Assembly (NCBI GenBank): GCA_021850555.1
Contig: JAJZLX010000171.1
Coordinates: forward strand, 20,179 to 47,803
DNA: 27,625 nucleotides
Reading direction: 5' to 3'
Source of the DNA: Pseudomonadota bacterium
GTDB taxonomy: Bacteria > Pseudomonadota > Gammaproteobacteria > Steroidobacterales > Steroidobacteraceae
This document shows positions 1 through 6,934 of the stretch, in pieces (position 1 is the first letter of the stretch; each line of letters begins with the position of its first letter). The notes beneath the pieces were generated by a model that was not told the origin of the DNA, ran no database searches, and saw only the letters and a list, made by a program, of their open reading frames with translations. The position numbers and the translations under genes are program-made.

Positions 1-134
1 GACAGACCTGCCGCACGGGGGGGGCGCATGATACGGAACCCTCGGTGCCAGCGTCAATTTCTGATTCTACGCATGCCGCGGGCAGGCCGCAGGGACGATG
101 CTAGGCTCCACTTTGCCACGAATCGACCGCAGCC

Positions 135-824
135 ATGCCTTCCGCAAAACACGCGACCTCGTCCCCCTCCGGCACCGAAACCCGTGAAATCGAATGGCAG
201 CTCGCCGTCCCTGACCTCGAAGTCGTCCGACGCTGGCTCGAGCAGCACAAGAAGATCGGTGCGCTGCTCATCCACCCTCGCCCGCGGCAGATCCTGCGCG
301 ATACCTACTTGGATACCGGAGACTGGCGCATATTTCAAGCTGATTTCGCCCTGAGGCTCCGTGAGACATCCGACGGAGCAGAGGCGACTCTCAAGAGCCT
401 GCGCTCCGCCCGTGAAGGCCTTGCCGACCGGCAGGAGATCACCGAGCCTTTGCCTGAGCCGGACAATTGGCTGCGCAGCGCGCACGGCGCTGTCGGTGCC
501 CGGGTGCGCGAGATCGCCGACGGCGTGCCGCTCAAGACCCTCTTCACGGTCCACACCAAGCGGGAGCGATTTGCCGTCCACAATCCCTTGCATCCGGCGG
601 ATATCGGGGAAATCGCCCTCGACGAGACGGAATTCCGCTCCGCCGCGAACGTGCCCCTGGGCCGCCTGCAGCGGGTCGAGGTCGAGGCGCTAGGGCCTCC
701 CCTGGCCGCGCTCGAGCGGCTCGTCGCCACACTTCAGGAGCAGTGTGACCTCGAGCCGGCTCCCGAGAACAAGTTCGCCGTGGGACTGCGCCTCACCGGA
801 CTGCTGCCCCCGCCCCCGATGTAA
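135..824 (+). CDS. CYTH domain protein (triphosphatase/adenylate-cyclase-like fold)
   Basis: The 229-residue protein has the layout of the CYTH (triphosphate tunnel) family, whose members hydrolyse inorganic triphosphate or related substrates or, less often, make cAMP. The N-terminal signature is at residues 18-22 (E-I-E-W-Q). Other tunnel-type strands are visible: DTYLDT, ATLKSLR, KRERFAV, EIALDE, EVEAL and a C-terminal NKFAVGL that resembles the family's S/N-K-Y/F motif. No CHAD domain follows, so this is a stand-alone CYTH protein with no signal peptide, presumably cytoplasmic. The oddity is the first motif: the family pattern is ExExK, and here the lysine position is Gln22. The ATG at 135 has no strong Shine-Dalgarno sequence, so the exact start is open. 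It converges on the efflux transporter gene, ending 22 bases from its stop. The family call is solid; the substrate is unknown. Confidence 0.85.
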   Translation: MPSAKHATSSPSGTETREIEWQLAVPDLEVVRRWLEQHKKIGALLIHPRPRQILRDTYLDTGDWRIFQADFALRLRETSDGAEATLKSLRSAREGLADRQEITEPLPEPDNWLRSAHGAVGARVREIADGVPLKTLFTVHTKRERFAVHNPLHPADIGEIALDETEFRSAANVPLGRLQRVEVEALGPPLAALERLVATLQEQCDLEPAPENKFAVGLRLTGLLPPPPM

Positions 825-846
825 GCGCAGCGCTCCCGGGCGGCGC

Positions 847-2484
847 TCAATGCGCCCCCGCGGAGATCGCGGCGGCGTCGGCGCTCGCCTTGACGGGCCG
901 CGCGAACCAGATCAGGAACACCATCGCGACGAACAGGATCCCCGAGACGTAGAAGATATCGTCCGCGGACATCATGTAAGCCTGGTTGTCGACCAGATGA
1001 TTGAGCAGCTGCGCGCTCTGCTGGCTCGAGAGCCCCTGAGCATGCATCTGCGCCATGAACTGCCGGGCTTGCGGATTGGACGTCAGGCTCACAACGAGCC
1101 GGTCATGGTGCAGCCTCGCGCGGCGCGACCAGAGCGTCGTCGTGATCGAGGTTGCGAACGAGCTGGCGGTGATGCGCGCGAAGTTGAGCAGCCCCGAGGC
1201 GGATGCGATGCGCTCGGACCCCAAGCCGGAGAACGCCAGCGTCAGCAGCGGAATGAAGAACGTGGCCAAGGCCGCGCCCTGGATCAGCGTCGGCAGCAGC
1301 ATTACATCGAAGCTCGCCTGCGTAGTGAAGTCCGCCCGCATGAACATGACGAGCGCGAAGACGAGGAAGGACACGGTGACGAACAAGCGTGGATCCACGC
1401 GGTCGACCAGCCGTCCGACGACGGGCGTCAGCACAATCGCGAGCAGACCGACCGGGGCAAGCACCCAGCCCGCGAGCGTCGCGGTGTAGCCCATGTACTG
1501 CTGCAGCCACAGCGGCAACAGGACCACGGTGCCGAAGTACAGGCCGTAGCCGATGGACATCGCCACCGTGCTCACCAGGAAATTGCGCCCGGCGAACAGG
1601 TGCAGGTCCACGACCGGATGCTTGTCCGTCAGCTCCCACACGATGAACACTGCGAAGGAAATCGCGGCCACAATGGCGAGCGTGACGATGAACGGCGAGC
1701 CGAACCAGTCGAGATCCTTGCCCTTGTCGAGCATGATCTGCAGCGAGCCTACCCACAGGACGAGCAGTCCCAGCCCCACCTTGTCGATGGGCAGCCGCAC
1801 GGTGGGCGTCTCCCGGTGCCGGTAGATCGACCAGGTGATGACCGCGGCAACGACGCCGATCGGCACATTGATGTAGAAGATCCACGGCCAGGAGATGTTG
1901 TCCGTAATCCAGCCGCCGAGGACCGGTCCGACCACTGGGGCCACCAGCGTCGTCATCGACCACACCCCGAGCGCAGCCCCGGCGCGGGACTTCGGGTAGC
2001 TCGAGAGCAGCAGCGCCTGCGACAGCGGAATCATGGGGCCGGCCACCAGCCCCTGCAGGGCGCGGAAGAGCACCAGAGTGCTGAAGGTCGGGGCGAGTCC
2101 ACACAGCGCCGAGGTAATCACGAACAGCAGCGTCGAGGCGGTGAACAGCCGCACCTGCCCGAGACGGCGGGTCAGCCAGCCGGTAAGCGGCATGGAGATG
2201 GCATTGGCCACGACAAACGAGGTGATCACCCATGTGCCCCGATCGGGAGAAACCCCGAGATCGCCGGCGATCGCCGGGATCGACACGTTGGCAATGGACG
2301 TGTCGAGCACATTCATGAACGTCGCGAGCGACAGGGCGAGCGTCCCGAGAACGACCGCCATGCCCTCGAGCGGCGGCAGGGACTGCGGGACCGCCGCCTG
2401 AGGCGGCGCCGGCGGCGCTTGCGGCTCTTCAGCCACTGATTGCTCCTGTGCCACGGCCTGCGCTGCGCCGCTCAGTTCATCCAA
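847..2484 (-). CDS. emrB: EmrB-like MFS drug efflux transporter (DHA2, 14 TM)
   Basis: The 545-residue membrane protein is a proton-driven multidrug exporter of the DHA2 branch of the major facilitator superfamily, acting in the inner membrane. Visible marks are the first-helix motif LDTSIANVSIPAIAGDLG, a motif-A-like loop GWLTRRLGQVRLF, the antiporter motif C region VGPVLGGWITD, the INVPIG segment after it, and enough hydrophobic stretches for about 14 helices. An Ala/Pro/Gln-rich cytoplasmic leader of roughly 40 residues precedes helix 1. The start chosen is TTG at 2484, because it overlaps the last 13 bases of the upstream emrA gene and keeps the full N-terminus; no strong ribosome site is present, which suggests translational coupling to emrA. 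With the EmrA adaptor and a TolC-type outer-membrane channel (not in this window) it should form a tripartite pump. Substrates cannot be read from the sequence. Confidence 0.93.
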   Translation of the reverse strand: MDELSGAAQAVAQEQSVAEEPQAPPAPPQAAVPQSLPPLEGMAVVLGTLALSLATFMNVLDTSIANVSIPAIAGDLGVSPDRGTWVITSFVVANAISMPLTGWLTRRLGQVRLFTASTLLFVITSALCGLAPTFSTLVLFRALQGLVAGPMIPLSQALLLSSYPKSRAGAALGVWSMTTLVAPVVGPVLGGWITDNISWPWIFYINVPIGVVAAVITWSIYRHRETPTVRLPIDKVGLGLLVLWVGSLQIMLDKGKDLDWFGSPFIVTLAIVAAISFAVFIVWELTDKHPVVDLHLFAGRNFLVSTVAMSIGYGLYFGTVVLLPLWLQQYMGYTATLAGWVLAPVGLLAIVLTPVVGRLVDRVDPRLFVTVSFLVFALVMFMRADFTTQASFDVMLLPTLIQGAALATFFIPLLTLAFSGLGSERIASASGLLNFARITASSFATSITTTLWSRRARLHHDRLVVSLTSNPQARQFMAQMHAQGLSSQQSAQLLNHLVDNQAYMMSADDIFYVSGILFVAMVFLIWFARPVKASADAAAISAGAH

Positions 2485-3797
2485 TGGTCGTCAGCGACCA
2501 CCCGCGGGAGTGCCGTCTGCGCAACGGCGCCTCTGTTGGCCACACGCAGCGTCCGGTCAACCGTCCCGGCCGTTCCCGCGGGAGAGAAGAGCGCGTTCCT
2601 CGCGCCTTGCGGGCCTGCGCCGGCCGGGTGCGCGGCACCAGGGTCGTTGGCGGCGATGATCTCGCGCACCGTCTGCTTGGCTTGCGCGTCCGCCGTGCGG
2701 AAAACGCTCGTGGAGTCATCGGGTCCGCTGTCTGCCACCTCCGGCAGCCTCGGACTTCCGTCATGACGTATATCGACATATGCCCTCATGGACAGCCCGA
2801 TCTGCAGGGGATGCACGGCCAGCTCCTTCGGGTCGAGCGCGATGCGCACCGGCACGCGCTGCACGATCTTGATCCAGTTGCCGGTGGCGTTCTGAGCGGG
2901 CAGCAGCGCAAACGCAGCCCCGGTTCCCGCCCCGAATCCCACCACGCGGCCGTGGAACACCACACCGCTCCCATACAGGTCGGAGGTCAGCCGCACCGGC
3001 TGGCCCACCCGCATGTCGGCCAGCTGCGATTCCTTGAAGTTCGCATCGATCCAGACTTGGTTGAGCGGCACGACCGACATCAGCGGCGTCCCTGGCGCCA
3101 CGTGCTCGCCAAGCTGCACGTTGCGCTTGGCTACGAAACCGGACACCGGCGCCGGCAGCACCGTGCGCGCATAGGTCAGGTAGGCGTCATGCACCGCCGC
3201 GGCGGCGGCGCGCACCGCGGGATTGTTGGCGACCGTCGTGCCATCGACCCAGGCGCGATTCGCCGCCAGCTGCTGCTGTGCGGCCACCAGGGCGGCCTGC
3301 GCAGCCTGCACCGCATCTTCGGCGTGCTGCAGATCCTCGCGCGAGATCGCTCCCGTCCGTGCCAGACGCGCACGTCGCTCATAGTCGGACTGTACCTTGG
3401 CCAGCTCGGTTCGGCGGACCTGCACGTTCGCTCGCAACGCATCGGTGGTCGCAAAGAGATTGCGCACCTGCCTCACCGTCCGGGCAAGCTCGGCCTCGGC
3501 CCGCTGCAGCGCCACCTTGGCGTCGGTCGGGTCCAGGCGCACGAGCGGCTGCCCGGCCTCGACGTACTGCGTGTTGTTGGCGTCGATGGACACTACTGTG
3601 CCGGAGATACGGGGCGTGATCTGCACAACGTTGCCGGCGACGTAAGCGTCGTTTGTGTACTCCATGTACCGCCCGTAGCGCATCCAGTACACGCCGTATC
3701 CAGCGCCGGCGACGAGAGAGACCGCAAAAATCACGGTAAGCCAACGAGCCCTGGGGGTCTTCCAGAACGCTCGCATCTTGTCTTCGCTACTCGTCAT
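2472..3797 (-). CDS. emrA: EmrA-like HlyD-family periplasmic adaptor of efflux pump
   Basis: The 441-residue membrane fusion protein is anchored by one transmembrane helix (about residues 19-38). The TNDAYVAGNVVQITPRISG strand and the VEAGQPLVRLD lipoyl half-motif follow, then a long Ala/Gln-rich alpha-helical hairpin (about 85-195), the second lipoyl half (VSGFVAKRNVQLGEHVAPG) and a beta-barrel region with the typical ANFKESQLADMRVGQPV segment. It links the inner-membrane EmrB transporter to an outer-membrane channel. ATG at 3797 is preferred over an in-frame TTG nine bases upstream because GGGAG and GGAGG lie just before the ATG. The C-terminal tail after the barrel (about 100 residues, Ala/Pro-rich, low complexity) is longer than in E. 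coli EmrA and has no recognised function. Its stop overlaps the emrB start, and it probably has its own promoter region carrying the shared GCCTAGGC motif. Confidence 0.93.
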   Translation of the reverse strand: MTSSEDKMRAFWKTPRARWLTVIFAVSLVAGAGYGVYWMRYGRYMEYTNDAYVAGNVVQITPRISGTVVSIDANNTQYVEAGQPLVRLDPTDAKVALQRAEAELARTVRQVRNLFATTDALRANVQVRRTELAKVQSDYERRARLARTGAISREDLQHAEDAVQAAQAALVAAQQQLAANRAWVDGTTVANNPAVRAAAAAVHDAYLTYARTVLPAPVSGFVAKRNVQLGEHVAPGTPLMSVVPLNQVWIDANFKESQLADMRVGQPVRLTSDLYGSGVVFHGRVVGFGAGTGAAFALLPAQNATGNWIKIVQRVPVRIALDPKELAVHPLQIGLSMRAYVDIRHDGSPRLPEVADSGPDDSTSVFRTADAQAKQTVREIIAANDPGAAHPAGAGPQGARNALFSPAGTAGTVDRTLRVANRGAVAQTALPRVVADDHWMN

Positions 3798-3855
3798 GGC
3801 CTCCAACTCCCGGCGACAACCGCCTCACTCCCATTTCTCATTGCCGTGGCTAAAG

Positions 3856-3867
3856 ATGCCTAGGCAA
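3856..3867 (-). promoter_or_regulatory. Putative MarR-type operator upstream of emrA
   Basis: The palindrome TGCCTAGGCA lies about 60 bases upstream of the emrA start. Read in the direction of transcription the site is GCCTAGGCATC; the marR promoter has GCCTAGGCAAC. Sharing an 11-base motif with one mismatch in both upstream regions suggests binding by the same regulator. That the regulator is the adjacent MarR protein is inference. Confidence 0.5.
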
Positions 3868-4034
3868 ATATTTGGCGAAAAAAACCTTCAAACAAGCGCC
3901 TCGGCTCTGCGCATTTCCTGCTCCGTGCAAGCCCGCGGCGTCCACTCCGCCTCGCCATCCTTGAGGCACCGCGAGCGCCCGACGGACACTCCAGCCCGTC
4001 CACTCCCCGCAGTGCGACTCTCCCCGGCACACCT

Positions 4035-4054
4035 GTTTGCCGCTTACGGCAAAC
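4035..4054 (-). terminator. Hairpin downstream of marR-type gene, terminator-like
   Basis: A perfect inverted repeat (GTTTGCCG, CTTA loop, CGGCAAAC) begins 58 bases past the stop codon of the regulator gene. The stem is strong, but no T-run follows on either strand, so it is not a classical intrinsic terminator. It may slow transcription between marR and emrA or be a binding site. Confidence 0.35.
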
Positions 4055-4111
4055 CCCTGGATCCAGCTCCTGACCTGCCCCTCCCGGGCAGTCGCTCGCT
4101 CATTCGGCGGC

Positions 4112-4585
4112 TCACCCCGCGTTATCGAGCATGCGGGAAAGGAATTCTTTCAGTTGCTGCGCCTCGCTGCGGCTGAAGCCGTGCAGAAGGCGATTCAACA
4201 CCCTCACCGAAACCTCGACCATCTTCGGATAGGCCACCTGGCCGGCGTCGGTGAGCTCCAGATAAATCAGCCTGCGATCCTTCACACAGCGCGCGCGGCG
4301 CACCAGACCCTTGTTCTCCAGCCGATCGATCATCCGTGTCATCGCCCCGGCGTCATACGAAAGCTCCTTGCACAAGTCGGACGCCGACTTCTTGCTCTCG
4401 GAGCCCACGAGCCGCACGATCACCACGAATTGCGCGGCAGTAACCCCTAGGGAAGAGAGATACGGATCGGCGATGAGCTCACGGTCGAGCGCCGCGAGAA
4501 TCGCCACCTTCACCCGCGTGATCAGGTAACCGATGCTTTCCCGCGGCTCGTAGGTGTCGACGTCGTAGATATTCGCCAAGGCCAC
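4112..4585 (-). CDS. MarR-family transcriptional regulator (EmrR-like)
   Basis: The protein of up to 157 residues is a MarR winged-helix repressor. Helix 1 to 3 regions, a recognition-helix segment (SYDAGAMTRMIDRLENKGLVRR) and the wing (KDRRLIYLELTDAG) are clear. Such proteins bind palindromic DNA as dimers and release it when they bind phenolic drugs, uncouplers or other toxic ligands. Gene order marR-emrA-emrB on one strand matches the E. coli emrRAB locus, so it probably represses this pump and itself. The promoter contains a GCCTAGGC palindrome in its spacer, and the same motif recurs before emrA. GTG at 4585 is the longest start; a TTG at 4579 with GGAG seven bases upstream fits the ribosome-site spacing better, so the true protein may be two residues shorter. 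The ligand is not predictable. Confidence 0.9.
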   Translation of the reverse strand: MALANIYDVDTYEPRESIGYLITRVKVAILAALDRELIADPYLSSLGVTAAQFVVIVRLVGSESKKSASDLCKELSYDAGAMTRMIDRLENKGLVRRARCVKDRRLIYLELTDAGQVAYPKMVEVSVRVLNRLLHGFSRSEAQQLKEFLSRMLDNAG

Positions 4586-4619
4586 TCTCCAAACGCATCC
4601 CCCGTAAGGGATAGCGCGT

Positions 4620-4648
4620 ATAATAGTTGCCTAGGCTGAAATTGTAAA
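4620..4648 (-). promoter_or_regulatory. Sigma-70 promoter of marR-type gene with operator in spacer
   Basis: On the minus strand a -35 TTTACA (4648-4643), a 17-base spacer and a -10 TATTAT (4625-4620) fit a good sigma-70 promoter. The spacer contains the perfect 8-bp palindrome GCCTAGGC (4629-4636), where a bound repressor would block RNA polymerase. The hexamers and spacing are read directly; autorepression is inference. Confidence 0.6.
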
Positions 4649-4798
4649 GGCAGAATTTGTATCCCTGAAGAGGGAGATGCACCCTCCCCTTTATCTCGTG
4701 TCCCTGCTCGAGCGGAAGGACACTCCGAGACATGGGCAGCGTGTCCCGAGATTGTCACAGACAGCGGCCATCATGGACGCCGTGACGGAGCATCACCC

Positions 4799-5041
4799 AT
4801 GAGCCAAGAGATCATTCACAGCCGCTGGCAGGCAGCCTTATCGGCCGCGGCCCGGCAGACCCTGGCGGTGCGCTGGCGCACCACTACGAACGCCCTGAGG
4901 GCCGCGCAGCTCGAGTACCGCTCACTGTACTCGGCCGAGGAGATCGATATCCGTGCGCTGCGCAAGGCCGCCCAGCGGATCCACGACCTCGAGCAGCTGC
5001 GCAACGCGCTCGAGGGCGACCTCGGCGGCAGACCGGCCTAG
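4799..5041 (+). CDS. Small helical protein of unknown function
   Basis: The predicted 80-residue protein is not recognised. It begins at an ATG preceded by GGAG at an eight-base spacing, which supports it as a real gene. The sequence is rich in Ala, Arg, Gln, Leu and Glu, has no signal peptide or membrane segment, and should be almost entirely alpha-helical, with heptad-like stretches (for example IDIRALRKAAQRIHDLEQLR) that suggest a coiled coil or a small oligomer. It lies between the divergent marR gene and the convergent gamma-glutamyltransferase gene, 67 bases from the latter's end, so it is probably a single-gene transcript. Function unknown. Confidence 0.6.
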   Translation: MSQEIIHSRWQAALSAAARQTLAVRWRTTTNALRAAQLEYRSLYSAEEIDIRALRKAAQRIHDLEQLRNALEGDLGGRPA

Positions 5042-5108
5042 CCCCGCCCGCTGGACAGCTGACGAGGCCGCACCCGCCGGCGTAGCGGCGCGCGGCCCCG
5101 CCCCGGCC

Positions 5109-6881
5109 TCAATACCCTGCGGCCAGCCCCTCGGGACGGATCGGGTAGTCGTTTGCGCCCTCCAGCAGGTGGGTGCGCGGATTGACGAGGATCGCCTCAT
5201 CGGCGCCCCAGAAGTTGAACCTCTTGAACCGGTACCCCATCGCCTGCAGGCGCCGCTTGACCGCCGGCCTCATCATCCCCGGCTGGACGAAGACCACATC
5301 CGGATACCACTGCTGGTGCACGCGCGGCGCATCGACCGCCTGCTGCATGTTCATGCCGAAATCGACGACGTTGAGAAAGCTCTCGAGCACGCTCGAGATG
5401 ATCGTCGATCCTCCGGGGGCGCCGGTCACCATGAACAGCCGCCCGCCCTTGAGCACGATGGTCGGGGCCATCGAGCTCAGCGGCCGCTTGCCGGGCTCGA
5501 TCTCATTCGCCTTGCCCTGCACCAGGCCGAAGGAGTTCGGCACGCCCGGCTTGGAGGTGAAATCGTCCATCTCGTTGTTGAGGAAGAAGCCGGTATCGCC
5601 GGCGATCTGCCCAAGACCGAAGAGGTAGTTGTCCGTGTACGTGACGGCGACCGCGTTGCCGTGGCTGTCGACGATCGAGTAGTTGGTCGTATCGTTGCCC
5701 TCATAAGGGCCCAGGCTCCCCTTGATCTCGGCCGACGGGGTGGCGGCATCGGGCTTGATGCTCGCCCGCAGCAGCGCCGCATGGTGCGCCGACAGCAGCC
5801 GCCCGATCGGGTTGTGCACGAAGGCCGGATCGCCGAGGTAGGTGTTGCGGTCGGCGAAGGCGCGACGCTCGGCCTCGACCAGATAGTGTATGGACCTCAC
5901 CGAGCCGTAGCCCCACTTCGAGAACGGATACGGCTTGATGATCTGCAAAACCTCGCACATCGTCACACCGCCGGAGCTCGGCGGCGGATCCGAGAGCACC
6001 GTGAAGCCGTGGTAGCGGCACTCGACGGGCCTCGCCCACTGCACGGTGTAGTCTGCGAAATCCTTCATCGAGAGGATCCCGCCGTGCGCGCGGCTTGCCG
6101 CAACGATCGCCCGGGCGATCGGTCCGCGATAGAAAGCGCGGCTGCCCTCGCGCGAGATCAACTCAAGTGAGTGCGCGAGCTGCGGCTGGCGCAGCCGCTG
6201 TCCGGCCACATACGGCTTGCCGTGGTCAAGGAAAATCGCCGCGACATTCTTGTGCCTGGCGAAATCCTTCAGCCGTGTATCGAGGATGTTGACATCACCC
6301 TGCTCGAGCACGTAGCCCTCGCGAGCCAGGCGGATCGCCGGGGCCATCACCTTCTGCCGGCTCATCGTGCCGTACTTGCGCAGCGCCGTATCGAGGCCAA
6401 GGACCGTCCCGGGTACGCCCACGGACAGATACGTCCGTGTGCTCAGGCCGGGCACGACCTGTCCCTTGGCGTTCTGATACAGCGTCGGGGTCGCCTTCAG
6501 CGGCGCCTTCTCGCGAAAGTCGAGGAAGACATTTCGGCCGCTCGCCAGGTGGATCATCATGAAGCCGCCGCCGCCGATGTTTCCACAGCACGGGTGCACC
6601 ACCGCGAGTGCGTAGCCCACCGCCACGGCCGCGTCCACCGCATTGCCGCCCTCCTTGAGGATCCTCAGCCCGACCTGCGTCGCCAGGTGCTGCGCGGTGA
6701 CCACCATTGCGTGCCGTCCGAGCACCGGCCGGTCGTGCGCGAGCGCGGCGATGGTGGCCGGCGGGGCGATCGAATCGAGCGCGTGGTCCGGGATCACGGC
6801 CCGGGCGCGGGGGGCGTGGACCAATCCCGCCGCGAGAACGGCCGCGGCCGTCCATGCCAGATGAGTCTTGCGCCTGTGCAT
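5109..6881 (-). CDS. ggt: Gamma-glutamyltransferase (periplasmic, Ntn-hydrolase)
   Basis: The 590-residue precursor hydrolyses or transfers the gamma-glutamyl group of glutathione and related peptides. A signal peptide (residues 1 to about 28, ending ARA) directs it to the periplasm. The large-subunit signature GGNAVDAAVAVGYALAVVHP and the GGGGFMMI glycine-rich segment are present. The autocatalytic cleavage site is D397/T398 in GNDTTNYSIVD: Thr398 becomes the N-terminal nucleophile of a 193-residue small subunit, close to the 190 of the E. coli enzyme. The oxyanion motif PLSSMAPTIV and the substrate loop GAPGGSTIISSV are also intact, so it should be active. ATG at 6881 is chosen because it gives the signal peptide and has AAGG nine bases upstream; longer readings run into the receptor gene. 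It follows the TonB-dependent receptor by 53 bases on the same strand and is probably co-transcribed with it. Confidence 0.93.
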   Translation of the reverse strand: MHRRKTHLAWTAAAVLAAGLVHAPRARAVIPDHALDSIAPPATIAALAHDRPVLGRHAMVVTAQHLATQVGLRILKEGGNAVDAAVAVGYALAVVHPCCGNIGGGGFMMIHLASGRNVFLDFREKAPLKATPTLYQNAKGQVVPGLSTRTYLSVGVPGTVLGLDTALRKYGTMSRQKVMAPAIRLAREGYVLEQGDVNILDTRLKDFARHKNVAAIFLDHGKPYVAGQRLRQPQLAHSLELISREGSRAFYRGPIARAIVAASRAHGGILSMKDFADYTVQWARPVECRYHGFTVLSDPPPSSGGVTMCEVLQIIKPYPFSKWGYGSVRSIHYLVEAERRAFADRNTYLGDPAFVHNPIGRLLSAHHAALLRASIKPDAATPSAEIKGSLGPYEGNDTTNYSIVDSHGNAVAVTYTDNYLFGLGQIAGDTGFFLNNEMDDFTSKPGVPNSFGLVQGKANEIEPGKRPLSSMAPTIVLKGGRLFMVTGAPGGSTIISSVLESFLNVVDFGMNMQQAVDAPRVHQQWYPDVVFVQPGMMRPAVKRRLQAMGYRFKRFNFWGADEAILVNPRTHLLEGANDYPIRPEGLAAGY

Positions 6882-6934
6882 CGCTTTCAACCTTGTATCG
6901 CTCACGAATGGGTTAGTCTTGCAGATTACGGCCG

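Larger units (their letters stand above)
3798..4111. other. Intergenic region between marR-type gene and emrA
   Basis: This gene-free stretch of 314 bases holds the emrA leader and, probably, its promoter. Three things are visible: a 10-bp palindrome TGCCTAGGCA at 3857-3866 inside an AT-rich patch (3858-3900), a run of A residues at about 3878-3884 (T-run on the coding strand), and an inverted repeat at 4035-4054 just downstream of the regulator gene. I find no convincing open reading frame. I could not assign a clear sigma-70 promoter for emrA. Confidence 0.6.

Noticed and set aside
745..2439. Long plus-strand open frame opposite emrB
   Set aside because: It is rich in Arg, His, Gln and Pro, resembles no family, and lies antisense to a clear 14-helix transporter. 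It is an effect of high GC.
2448..3863. Long plus-strand open frame opposite emrA
   Set aside because: Antisense to a complete HlyD-family protein; composition is typical of a shadow frame.
4953..6170. Plus-strand open frame opposite gamma-glutamyltransferase
   Set aside because: No recognisable motifs, while the minus strand encodes all catalytic motifs of GGT.
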